From: Cryptosporangium sp044454545
Lineage (GTDB): Bacteria > Actinomycetota > Actinomycetes > Mycobacteriales > Cryptosporangiaceae
Direction of reading: 5' to 3'
Length of the DNA: 64,000 nt
NCBI RefSeq assembly: GCF_044454545.1
Contig: NZ_JBITDV010000016.1
Coordinates: 105,126 to 169,125, forward strand
Made by a program: the position numbers and the translations under genes. Shown here one piece after another: positions 15,105 to 23,128 of this stretch. The stretch's first letter is position 1. Every line of letters begins with the position of its first letter. The notes below the pieces were generated by a model. The model worked only from the letters and a program-made list of their open reading frames with translations, was not told the origin of the DNA and did no database searches.

Positions 15105-16550
15105 ATGACGCAGGCCACCCTGCCCCCGTTGAATCGATGGATCTGGGCCGTCGCAGCGGTCCCCACCGGGGTGCTGCTCGCGCTCTCCGGCCGGTACGGC
15201 TACCACCGCGACGAGCTCTATTTCGTGCTCTGTGGCAAACACCTGAATTGGGGCTTCGTCGATCAACCCCCACTGACCCCGGCGATCGCCCGGCTCATGG
15301 ACACGATCGCGCCCGGCAACCTCACGGTGCTCCGCACACCCTCGGCCCTCATCGCCGGGTCGTGCGTCGTCCTGGTCGCGCTGATCGCCCGCGAGTTCGG
15401 CGGTGGGCGGGCCGCTCAACTCCTGGCCGCCGTCCTGGTGGCGACGTCGTCCGGGTTGTTCGCGTTCGGTCACCTGCTCAGCACGACCACCGTCGACGTC
15501 GTCCTCTGGCTGGTCGTCCTCTGGCTGACGTTCCGCGTGCTGCGGACCGGCGACACCCGGTGGGCGCTGCTGATCGGTGTGGCGGCCGGCGTCGGGATGT
15601 TGAACAAGTACCTGATCGGGTTGCTCGCGATCGGGCTGATCGGCGGGCTGCTGATCGCCGGGCCACGGCGGCTGCTGCGTGACCGCTGGGTGCTGGCCGG
15701 GCTCGCGATCGCGGTGGTGCTGGTGGCACCGAACCTCGTCTGGCAGGCCGCGCACGGGTTCCCGCAGCTCGACGTCGCCGGTGAGATCGCGTCCGGGGAC
15801 AGCTCCTACGCCGGGCGTCCGGTCGCGCTGGCACTGCAGTTGGTGCTGGTCAGCCCGATCGCGACCGCCGTTTGGGTGACCGGCCTGGTCGCGCTGTTCC
15901 GCCGGGCCGAGTTCCGGGCGCTGGCGTGGGCCGCGGTCGTGATCTTCGCCCTGCTGCTCCTCGGCGGTGGCAAGGGCTACTACGACGTGCCGATGCTGCT
16001 GGCGCTGACCGGCGTCGGCTCGGTGCCGGTCGTCGGGTGGGTCTCCCGCGGCCGGGTGGCCCTGCGGCGGGCCCTGCTCGCCGTCGCCGTGGTTTTCTGC
16101 GCTCTGACGGACGCTTTCCTGATGCTGCCGCTCGCCCCGGTGTCGTCGATTCCGGACGCCGTGGTCGCGATCAACTACGACGCGGGCGAGACGGTCGGAT
16201 GGCCGGCGGCGGTCGACTCGATCGAGCGGGTCACGCCGCCGGGCGCGGTCGTTCTCACCAGCAACTACGGCGAGGCCGGAGCGCTGGCCCGGTACGGGGA
16301 CGTGCCGGTCTACTCGGGGCACATGAGCGTGGCCGACTTCGGCGTGCCGCCGGACTCGGTGTCCACGGTGATCGCGGTGGGATTCGACGACCCGGCGTAC
16401 TTGCGGCGGTTCTTCGGATCGGTGGAGCGGGCCGGGTCGGTGGACGTCGGAATCGACATCGACAACGAGGAGAACGGGGCGCCGATCTGGCTGTGCCGTG
16501 ACCGCCAGGGTTCCTGGGGGACGATCTGGCCCCGGATCCGCCGGGTGTGA
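15105..16550 (+). CDS. GT39-type (ArnT/PMT-like) membrane glycosyltransferase
   Basis: 481 residues with about nine to ten hydrophobic segments and a C-terminal soluble domain from about residue 360. The first extracytoplasmic loop contains YHRDELYF, the Asp-Glu pair expected for GT-C enzymes such as ArnT and protein O-mannosyltransferases, and NWGFVDQPPLTP matches that family. Such enzymes move a sugar from a polyprenyl phosphate to lipid, glycan or protein acceptors at the outer face of the membrane. Acceptor unknown. ATG 15105 has GAGG 7-10 bases upstream. An in-frame ATG at 15078 is less well supported. Confidence 0.85.
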   Translation: MTQATLPPLNRWIWAVAAVPTGVLLALSGRYGYHRDELYFVLCGKHLNWGFVDQPPLTPAIARLMDTIAPGNLTVLRTPSALIAGSCVVLVALIAREFGGGRAAQLLAAVLVATSSGLFAFGHLLSTTTVDVVLWLVVLWLTFRVLRTGDTRWALLIGVAAGVGMLNKYLIGLLAIGLIGGLLIAGPRRLLRDRWVLAGLAIAVVLVAPNLVWQAAHGFPQLDVAGEIASGDSSYAGRPVALALQLVLVSPIATAVWVTGLVALFRRAEFRALAWAAVVIFALLLLGGGKGYYDVPMLLALTGVGSVPVVGWVSRGRVALRRALLAVAVVFCALTDAFLMLPLAPVSSIPDAVVAINYDAGETVGWPAAVDSIERVTPPGAVVLTSNYGEAGALARYGDVPVYSGHMSVADFGVPPDSVSTVIAVGFDDPAYLRRFFGSVERAGSVDVGIDIDNEENGAPIWLCRDRQGSWGTIWPRIRRV

Positions 16551-16599
16551 TCCCGGTCCGGCCGGTCGGCGCCGTCGCCGGGACACGGCTCGACCGACC

Positions 16600-17439
16600 C
16601 TAAGCGGCCGACCAGATCGCGTGGACGGCCATCGCGGCGTCGGCAGCCTGGGCGCGGCCGGCCCGGGCGCTCGGCGCCCGGCGTGCGGGGTCGAGCACGT
16701 TCCGGCCGAACGCGGCCTTCGCGGACGGGTTCGGCGTCACGACCGCGACGCGGGCCGAGTCGCCGAGCTGGGCCACCTGTGCGGAGACGGCGGGTATCGG
16801 GCCGCCGCCCCGGGGGATCGGTGCCAGCACGACGATCCGATCGCACCCGGCGGCCAGGTCGACGTTCGCGGCCGACCGGACGCCACCGTCGATGTAGTCG
16901 CGCCCGTGGATCTTCACCGGCGGCCACACGCCAGGCACCGCGCAGCTCGCCGCGACCGCGTCCACCAGCGGGACGCCGCTGGTGCGGTCGAACGGTTCGA
17001 GTTCGCCGGTGTCGGCGTCGACGGCGGTCAGCACCAGCCGCCGGGCCGGCCACTCGTGCACCGGCAGCCGGGACTCGAAGACCTTGCGCCGCTCGTCCGG
17101 TGGCACGGTCCGCGTCCGCTTGGCCAGGGCGCCGACCCGGAGACGGAACCGCTGCGGGCTGCGGCTGGTCACCGCGGCGAACCCCCAACGCAGCATCATC
17201 GAGGTGGCCATGCCGGCCGCGATCTCGTCCGTGGGCGGCTCGAGCTGCCGCAAGTACAGGTCCTCGACGTCGCCGCCGGTCGCGATCACGGTGCCCACCA
17301 CCGAACCGGCCGACGTCCCGACGATCAGATCTGCGGTCGTCAGATCGACGCCCGCGTCCAGTAGCCCGGCCAGTAGCCCGATCTCCCAAGCTATGCCGGT
17401 GACCCCGCCCCCGCCGAGTACCAGTGCACTCCCCGTCAT
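16600..17439 (-). CDS. Patatin-like phospholipase
   Basis: 279 residues. The oxyanion-hole motif is LGGGGVTG at residues ~7-14, the nucleophile elbow is GTSAGS (about 43-48), and the catalytic aspartate is in YIDGGVRS. This Ser-Asp dyad defines patatin-type lipid acyl hydrolases. No signal peptide, so probably cytoplasmic or membrane-peripheral. It ends 49 bases from the convergent glycosyltransferase gene. Substrate not predictable. Confidence 0.92.
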   Translation of the reverse strand: MTGSALVLGGGGVTGIAWEIGLLAGLLDAGVDLTTADLIVGTSAGSVVGTVIATGGDVEDLYLRQLEPPTDEIAAGMATSMMLRWGFAAVTSRSPQRFRLRVGALAKRTRTVPPDERRKVFESRLPVHEWPARRLVLTAVDADTGELEPFDRTSGVPLVDAVAASCAVPGVWPPVKIHGRDYIDGGVRSAANVDLAAGCDRIVVLAPIPRGGGPIPAVSAQVAQLGDSARVAVVTPNPSAKAAFGRNVLDPARRAPSARAGRAQAADAAMAVHAIWSAA

Positions 17440-17548
17440 CCTGTGAATTCTGACGGTTATCCGGGCTCGTGGGAGCGGAATGCGCTGTTCGGCCCGGGTG
17501 TCGGGCGTCCCGGTCCGGGTCTCCGGCGGCCGTCGACGGCGCGGCGCG

Positions 17549-18613
17549 TCAATCGACGAGAACCAGCCGGACGTCCGTGGCGCCGCGGGCGGCGGCGATG
17601 ATCCGGGCCTCGTCTTCCAGGTCTTCCCGGATGGGCCGGAACCCTTCGACGGTGATCGTCAGCTTCTTCCCCGACGTCTTCGGCCGCCAGAAACCGACGA
17701 TCTCACCCTCGGCCAGCACCGCGCCCGGGTTCCCCAGTGGACGCCAGAGCGCCTTCTGTTCGGCCCGCTCGGGTACCAGCAGGTCACGGTTGCGGGTCTG
17801 CAGATACGGGTCGCCCGGCGGCAACAGCCGGACGAGGTCGGGCGCGGCCGGTTCGCGCAGTGCCGCCTCCTGCGATGCCGGGATCCAGTACCCGGCCCGA
17901 CCGTCCACTCGCACCTCGACGAGGTCGTCGGGCCAGTCGTCCGCGACCGTGGCCCTGCTCGCGGCGAAGTAGGCGGCGACCTCGGCCTGCGTCGCCGGTC
18001 CGTGCAGGCGGAGGTACGCGCGGGCCGGCTCGGTCAGCCGGGTCCTCGCCGGTATCGTCCAGCCGGCGATAGGGGCGATGACCAGCGGCGTCGTCCCCGG
18101 CTCGATCCGGACGCCGCCCAGCAGCCCGGCGATACGGAAAAGCTGGTCGGAGAGGTGGTCGACCTTGCAGCCGGGGCAGGAGTACGTGAGGTCGGGGAGT
18201 CGCGCGGACAGAGCCGTGCTCAAGTCGCCCTTGCCGACCGGCTTCGTGACGATCTCGTGCATCGCCGCGGCGGCCGCCAGCACGGCGTCCACATCGAGGC
18301 CGGGAACCCGGGCCGACGAGGCTCCGAGCCTGGCCTTGGCGTCGGCCTCGTCCCGGGGCCGCAACGCGGCCGCCAGTGCCGGGACCTCGGCCGGGCGGTG
18401 CACGAACGGTGCACCGCGGGCGCCCCAGACGGTGATCAGGTCGTCGTCGAGCGCGGCACCGCGAACCGCCGACGCCTGCCTCGCCGAACCGGCCGGTGTG
18501 TCGGCGACCCCGAGATCGAGCACGGCGAGCTCGTCCGCTGAACGGTCGAGCTGGTGTGCGCCGATGCGGTAGGCCAGCACGGTGGCCCGGTCGACATCGA
18601 GGGACTGTGCCAT
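17549..18613 (-). CDS. AlkZ-like winged-helix DNA-binding protein
   Basis: 354 residues of the winged-helix DNA-binding (HTH_42, formerly DUF1006-type) family that includes the DNA glycosylase AlkZ. Visible features are the N-terminal YRIGAHQLDR helix, a tandem winged-helix body (LRLHGPATQAEVAAYF), and the C-terminal GDPYLQTRNRDLLVP and VLAEGEIVGFWRPK segments that end most members. Some relatives unhook DNA interstrand cross-links; whether this one is active cannot be read from the sequence. ATG 18613 is 18 bases from the divergent phosphoribosyltransferase start. Confidence 0.8.
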   Translation of the reverse strand: MAQSLDVDRATVLAYRIGAHQLDRSADELAVLDLGVADTPAGSARQASAVRGAALDDDLITVWGARGAPFVHRPAEVPALAAALRPRDEADAKARLGASSARVPGLDVDAVLAAAAAMHEIVTKPVGKGDLSTALSARLPDLTYSCPGCKVDHLSDQLFRIAGLLGGVRIEPGTTPLVIAPIAGWTIPARTRLTEPARAYLRLHGPATQAEVAAYFAASRATVADDWPDDLVEVRVDGRAGYWIPASQEAALREPAAPDLVRLLPPGDPYLQTRNRDLLVPERAEQKALWRPLGNPGAVLAEGEIVGFWRPKTSGKKLTITVEGFRPIREDLEDEARIIAAARGATDVRLVLVD

Positions 18614-18631
18614 GGCGTCATACTGGCGGAC

Positions 18632-19192
18632 GTGGACGGGGAGCTGAAACAGCGGCTGCTCAGCCGTTTCCGCTGGATCGACCCGGGCGAGTGGTGCGAT
18701 CACCTGCTGACCGACCGGTCCGGATGGTGGCGCGACCCGGTTCTCCTGGACGCGCTCGGCCCGGCGCTGGCGGCGCTCGCGCCCGAACCGCCGACCGTGG
18801 TCGTCGCGCCGGCGACCAGCGGGTTCCTGCTCGGGCCCCTGGTCGCGCGGTCGCTCGGGGTCGGGTTCGTCGAGGCGTACCGCGACCTGAGCGGCGCCGA
18901 ACTCGCCGACGAGCTGATCACCCGCAGCAGCGGCCTCGGGCACGACGGGCGTCCGGTGGTGCTGGGCGTCCGTGCCCGGCACCTGAGCCCGGGCGACCGG
19001 GTGCTGGTCGTCGACGACTGGATCGAGACCGGTGCGCAATTGGCCGCGCTCGTCGAGATCGTCGCCGCGTCGGGCGCCCGGTACCTCGGCGCGGCCGTGA
19101 TCGTCGACGGCGCGCAGCCTGACGTCCGGAACAGATTGTGCGTTCGCGGGCTCGTCCGTGAGGCCGAGCTCGACGATCACCACTACACCTGA
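18632..19192 (+). CDS. Phosphoribosyltransferase-family protein
   Basis: 186 residues. The PRPP-binding signature RVLVVDDWIETGAQL lies at about residues 124-138, and VVAPATSGFLLG precedes it, as in type I phosphoribosyltransferases. The base specificity is unclear. The length and the WIETG variant (instead of DDVxxTG) suggest an adenine-PRTase-like or regulatory member. The GTG start at 18632 leaves only 18 bases to the divergent AlkZ-like gene, so the promoters must overlap and the pair may be co-regulated. Confidence 0.75.
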   Translation: MDGELKQRLLSRFRWIDPGEWCDHLLTDRSGWWRDPVLLDALGPALAALAPEPPTVVVAPATSGFLLGPLVARSLGVGFVEAYRDLSGAELADELITRSSGLGHDGRPVVLGVRARHLSPGDRVLVVDDWIETGAQLAALVEIVAASGARYLGAAVIVDGAQPDVRNRLCVRGLVREAELDDHHYT

Positions 19193-19415
19193 CGGACCGC
19201 GACCGGGGCACACAAAGGCGCGGAATACCTGGATGATCACTAAGGTGTCGCAAGCGCCACCAAAGGGACGGTTGGCCCTCAGACGAATGGGCGAGACAGA
19301 TGGGCGCACGGCCCCTTCTCGCCGTGCCGGAGAGTCGGACGAGTACCGAACGGGCATCCTAGGGAAGGTCCGTACGCAGACGCGTCACGCTGTGTTGTCA
19401 GGGGTGGACCCGTCG

Positions 19416-20534
19416 ATGCCAACGAACCCGCACCTCGGGGACCCGGTGGTGTCGCCACGCACCGGCGTGGTCGCCGCGTGCCTGTTGGCGCTGGCGATCG
19501 CGGCCTTCGACGTCGCGATGCCGGGGCTGCAGTTCGTCGGTCTCCTGGTGGCGCCGCCGTTCCTGGCGGCCGCGCTGTCGACCTACCGGTCGACGTTCGT
19601 GGTCGGAACGCTCTGTTTCGTTCTGGGCACCGGGCTGGGGATGTTGAACGGCGCCGCGCTCGATCCGCGGCAAGTGCTCCGGCTCGCCGCGATCCTGGTT
19701 TTCACCGCGCTGGCGGCCTGGCTCAGCATGCTCGGCGACCGGACGACGAAGCGCGTGGCGACGCTGAGCAAGCTCGCCGTGGTCGCGCAGCAGGCGGTGT
19801 TGCGGCCACTCGGACCGCGCATCGGCGGGATGAACGTCGCGGTGCGGTATGTATCGGCCAACGCGGAGGCCGACATCGGCGGTGATCTCTACGAAGCGCT
19901 GAGCACTCCGTACGGCACCCGGGTGCTGATCGGCGACGTCCGTGGAAAAGGCCTGGAGGCGGTGCGGCTGGCCAGCAGCGTGCTCGGGTCGTACCGGCAC
20001 GTGGCCCACGAGCGGGTCGACCTGCGGGCGATCGTCGCCGACCTCGACCGGGCGGTCGCGCGGTCGGTCGGTTACGAGGACTTCGTCACCGCGTGCCTGA
20101 TCGAAGAGCGCGGCGGTCAGCTGACCGTGCTCAACTGCGGCCACCCGGCACCGTTGCTGCTCCGGCAGGGGACGGTGATCCCCCTCGAGCCGCCGTCGCC
20201 GGCGCCGCCGCTGGGCTTCCTGCCGGTGGTGCGGCCGCGGGTCGAGCGGCTGGAGCCCGGCGACCGGTTGCTGCTCTTCACCGACGGGCTGGCCGAGGCC
20301 CGGCAAGACGGTGAGTTCTTCCCGATCCGTGAGCGGGCCTGGCGCATCGCCGGGCACGGCACGGTCGAAGACGGGTTGACTTCGCTGGTCAATGCGCTGC
20401 GGGGCTGGGTGCACGGAGTCCTCGACGACGACATCGCGCTGATCCTGCTCGAGTACACGGGAGTCGAGCGTAAGGCTGATGCGCCGAGCGCGGCCCGCCC
20501 CACGTGGGAGTGGGACCCCATCTCGGGTGACTGA
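19416..20534 (+). CDS. Membrane-bound SpoIIE/PP2C-type protein phosphatase
   Basis: 372 residues. Four to five membrane segments cover about residues 12-110, followed by a PP2C-like SpoIIE domain. Metal-binding and core motifs are present: ADIGGDLYEAL, IGDVRGKGLEA, TVLNCGHPAP, LLLFTDGLAEAR and a final DDDIALILL. Such proteins dephosphorylate anti-sigma-factor antagonists and signal through sigma-B-like or sporulation sigma factors. No anti-sigma or antagonist gene is nearby. ATG 19416 follows AGGGGTGG. A GTG at 19404 is an alternative. Confidence 0.88.
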   Translation: MPTNPHLGDPVVSPRTGVVAACLLALAIAAFDVAMPGLQFVGLLVAPPFLAAALSTYRSTFVVGTLCFVLGTGLGMLNGAALDPRQVLRLAAILVFTALAAWLSMLGDRTTKRVATLSKLAVVAQQAVLRPLGPRIGGMNVAVRYVSANAEADIGGDLYEALSTPYGTRVLIGDVRGKGLEAVRLASSVLGSYRHVAHERVDLRAIVADLDRAVARSVGYEDFVTACLIEERGGQLTVLNCGHPAPLLLRQGTVIPLEPPSPAPPLGFLPVVRPRVERLEPGDRLLLFTDGLAEARQDGEFFPIRERAWRIAGHGTVEDGLTSLVNALRGWVHGVLDDDIALILLEYTGVERKADAPSAARPTWEWDPISGD

Positions 20535-20748
20535 TATCGCGTCCGCTCAGGTCCTGACGGCGTGGGTCGATGGCACGGCGACCGTCCCCTCACCCCCCGG
20601 ATCCGGCGCCAAAGACGCCATTGTTGATTGGCTGCGTTAGCAGCCTGCTGTCTTCTCTCTCGCGACGGTCAGTCGTTTTTGTCATTCCGGCGCGCAAAGT
20701 CGCGGCTAGTGCCGCTTGTGAGCCCCCTCACTGTCACCCGGATGACGA

Positions 20749-20762
20749 TTACCGGCCGGTAA
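20749..20762. promoter_or_regulatory. Perfect palindrome TTACCGGCCGGTAA, TetR-type operator
   Basis: A 14-bp perfect palindrome about 85 bases before the fadE5 start. The ACCGG/CCGGT half-site is typical of TetR-family lipid-metabolism repressors in actinobacteria (inference). A related site lies 12 bases downstream. Confidence 0.6.
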
Positions 20763-20773
20763 CATGGCATTTG

Positions 20774-20799
20774 TTACCGACCGGTATACCGATCGGTAT
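20774..20799. promoter_or_regulatory. Overlapping operator-like palindromes
   Basis: TTACCGACCGGTAT (20774-20787, near-perfect) shares its last two bases with ATACCGATCGGTAT (20786-20799, a perfect 14-bp palindrome). With the site at 20749 this gives three TACCGxxCGGTA boxes within 51 bases, suggesting cooperative TetR-family binding at the fadE5 promoter. Confidence 0.6.
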
Positions 20800-20844
20800 G
20801 GCCTGTCACCGCGGCGGGCCGTCGGCACGGGAGGACATGCCGCG

Positions 20845-22686
20845 ATGAGCCACTACAAAGCCAATCTGCGCGATCTCGAGTTCAACCTGTTCGAGGTCTT
20901 CGGCGCGGGTGACCGTCTGGGTCAGGGCGCGTTCGAGGCGATCGACGAAGACACCGCCCGCGCGTTCCTCGCGCAGACCGTCGAGCTCGCGGAGGGGCCG
21001 CTGGCCGAGTCCTTCGTCGACGCCGACCGCAACCCGCCGGTCTTCGATCCGGCCACGAGCTCGGTGACGTTGCCCGAGTCGTTCAAGAAGTCCTACCGGG
21101 CGTTGCAGGATTCCGAGGCCTGGCAGCTGGACGTGCCGCCGGAGCTCGGTGGCATCCGCAGCCCGCGCCAGCTGGTCTGGTCGATCTCCGAGCTGGTGCT
21201 GGGCGCGAACCCGGCGATCCACATGTACGCCAGCGGCTACGCGTTCGCCGGCGTCTTCCACAAGCTGGGGACGCCGCAGCAGAAAGAGTGGGCCAAGCTC
21301 TTCGTCGACAAGCACTGGGGCTCCACGATGGTGCTGACCGAGCCGGACGCCGGTTCGGACGTCGGCGCCGGACGCACGAAGGCGATCCCGCAGGCGGACG
21401 GCACCTGGCACCTCGAGGGCGTCAAGCGCTTCATCACCTCGGCCGAGCACGACATGGCCGACAACATCATCCATTACGTACTGGCCCGGCCGGTCGGTGT
21501 CGAGGGCGCCGGCGGCCCCGGCACCAAGGGCCTGAGCCTGTTCATGGTGCCGAAGTTCCTCTTCGACGACGCCGGCAACCTGGGTGAGCGCAACGGCGCC
21601 TACGTCACGAACGTCGAGAAGAAGATGGGCCTCAAGGTCTCCACGACCTGCGAGCTGACGTTCGGAGACAAGAATCCGGCCGTGGGTTACCTGGTCGGCG
21701 AGGTGCACGACGGCATCCGGCAGATGTTCAACATCATCGAGGCCGCCCGGATGATGGTGGGCACGAAGGCGATCGCGACGCTGTCGACCGGCTACCTGAA
21801 TGCGCTGGACTACGCCAAGAGCCGTGTTCAGGGCGCCGACCTGACCCGGCAGACCGACAAGACGGCGCCGCGGGTCACGATCATCCACCACCCGGACGTC
21901 CGCCGGAGTCTGCTGCGGCAGAAGTCCTACGCGGAGGGTCTGCGGGCGCTGGTGCACTACACCGCGTCGGTGCAGGACCAGCTGATCCTGGCCCGCGCAG
22001 CGGGCGACCTCGACGCCGCCGAGGCCCTCGAGCGGCTGAACGACCTGCTGCTGCCGATGGTCAAGGGCGGCGGGTCGGAGCGGTCGTACGAGCTGCTCGG
22101 CGCCGAGTCGCTGCAGACGTTCGGCGGCTCCGGCTTCCTGCAGGACTACCCGATCGAGCAGTACATCCGGGACGCCAAGATCGACACGCTCTACGAGGGC
22201 ACCACGGCGATCCAGGGCCAGGACTTCTTCTTCCGGAAGATCGTGCGCGACTCCGGCAAGGCGCTCGGCGTACTGGCCGGCGAGATCGCGGCGTTCATCG
22301 AGTCGGAGAGCGGCAACGGCCGGCTGAAGAACGAGCGCGCGCTGCTCAAGACCGCGCTGGACGACGTCCAGGCGATGATCGGGTGGAGCGTCACGCAGCT
22401 CATGTCGATGCAGGAGGACCCGGCCAACATCTACAAGGTCGGTCTCAACACGACCAGGGTGCTGCTCTCGACGACCGATCTGGTCGTCGGGTGGCTGCTG
22501 CTCCGCCAGGCCGACGTCGCCCAGCAGGCGCTGGACGGCGGTTCTCCGGAGGTGGACTTCTACACCGGCAAGATCGCCGGGGCGCGGTTCTTCGCCGCCA
22601 CGGTGCTGCCCGAGCTGTCGGCCCGGCGTGCGGTGCTCGAGGCAACCACTCTGGACGTGATGGAGTTGCCCGAAAGCGCGTTCTGA
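20845..22686 (+). CDS. fadE5: Acyl-CoA dehydrogenase, FadE5 type
   Basis: 613 residues, close to mycobacterial FadE5 (611). It catalyses FAD-dependent alpha,beta-dehydrogenation of acyl-CoA in beta-oxidation, passing electrons to ETF. The opening MSHYKANLRDLEFNLFEV and DRNPPVFDP, LPESFKKS and VLTEPDAGSDVGA are near-identical to that family. The catalytic glutamate is expected in LYEGTTAIQGQDFFF (about residues 449-463). A C-terminal extra domain (from about 480) distinguishes these long dehydrogenases. ATG 20845 is set by GGGAGGA upstream. TetR-type palindromes upstream suggest repression relieved by acyl-CoA. EtfD at 58857 would take its electrons via ETF. Confidence 0.93.
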   Translation: MSHYKANLRDLEFNLFEVFGAGDRLGQGAFEAIDEDTARAFLAQTVELAEGPLAESFVDADRNPPVFDPATSSVTLPESFKKSYRALQDSEAWQLDVPPELGGIRSPRQLVWSISELVLGANPAIHMYASGYAFAGVFHKLGTPQQKEWAKLFVDKHWGSTMVLTEPDAGSDVGAGRTKAIPQADGTWHLEGVKRFITSAEHDMADNIIHYVLARPVGVEGAGGPGTKGLSLFMVPKFLFDDAGNLGERNGAYVTNVEKKMGLKVSTTCELTFGDKNPAVGYLVGEVHDGIRQMFNIIEAARMMVGTKAIATLSTGYLNALDYAKSRVQGADLTRQTDKTAPRVTIIHHPDVRRSLLRQKSYAEGLRALVHYTASVQDQLILARAAGDLDAAEALERLNDLLLPMVKGGGSERSYELLGAESLQTFGGSGFLQDYPIEQYIRDAKIDTLYEGTTAIQGQDFFFRKIVRDSGKALGVLAGEIAAFIESESGNGRLKNERALLKTALDDVQAMIGWSVTQLMSMQEDPANIYKVGLNTTRVLLSTTDLVVGWLLLRQADVAQQALDGGSPEVDFYTGKIAGARFFAATVLPELSARRAVLEATTLDVMELPESAF

Positions 22687-22847
22687 CGGCTAACGCCTGC
22701 TTGACACGTACCAGGCCGTCATGGTTTCGGCATCCCGTCGTACCCTGGGTGGAGTAGCGTCGGCGGCGGTCACACGATTCGCGTGTCAGACAGGCCTTTG
22801 CCGGGTAGGACGAGCGGCATCTGGCAAAAAACGACCGGGAGGTCGAC

Positions 22848-23081
22848 ATGGGTATCGGCGCGGGGCTCTTCCTCATCGCCCTGGGCGCAATTCTTGCCTT
22901 TGCCGTCACGGTCGACCTGCAAGGCATCGACCTTCAGGTGATCGGCTGGATCCTGATGCTCATCGGGATCGTCGGGATTCTGATCAGCGTCTTCTACTGG
23001 GGTCCGCGCAAACGCGCGAGCGCCACGACGCGGGAGCGGATCTACACCGACGACCCGACCCAGCCGCCACCGCCGCTGTAG
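22848..23081 (+). CDS. DUF6458-family small membrane protein
   Basis: 77 residues: two hydrophobic segments (about 4-20 and 27-48) separated by the short VDLQGIDLQ loop, then a basic patch WGPRKRAS and a proline-rich tail. This matches the actinobacterial DUF6458 family, of unknown function. GGGAGG lies 7-12 bases before the ATG. A strong terminator follows. Confidence 0.8.
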   Translation: MGIGAGLFLIALGAILAFAVTVDLQGIDLQVIGWILMLIGIVGILISVFYWGPRKRASATTRERIYTDDPTQPPPPL

Positions 23082-23092
23082 AACTTCACCGA

Positions 23093-23122
23093 GAAACCCC
23101 CGGGCCCGCGCCCGGGGGTTTC
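23093..23122. terminator. Bidirectional intrinsic terminator
   Basis: GAAACCCCCGGGC and GCCCGGGGGTTTC form a perfect 13-bp stem with a CCGC loop, with a T/A-rich edge on both sides. It lies between the converging DUF6458 gene and the thioredoxin/NHL gene and can serve both. Confidence 0.85.
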
Positions 23123-23128
23123 TGGCTT

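Larger units (their letters stand above)
20535..20844 (+). promoter_or_regulatory. fadE5 upstream region
   Basis: 310 bases without a supported gene. The left 200 bases show nothing I can name. The right part carries two operator-like palindromes (20749-20762 and 20774-20799) and a ribosome binding site GGGAGGA at 20829-20835 for the ATG at 20845. Confidence 0.6.

Noticed and set aside
14871..16586. Minus-strand open frame of 571 codons over the glycosyltransferase gene
   Set aside because: Product is Arg/Asp/His/Gln-rich without any domain; the opposite strand encodes a clear GT39-type membrane protein.
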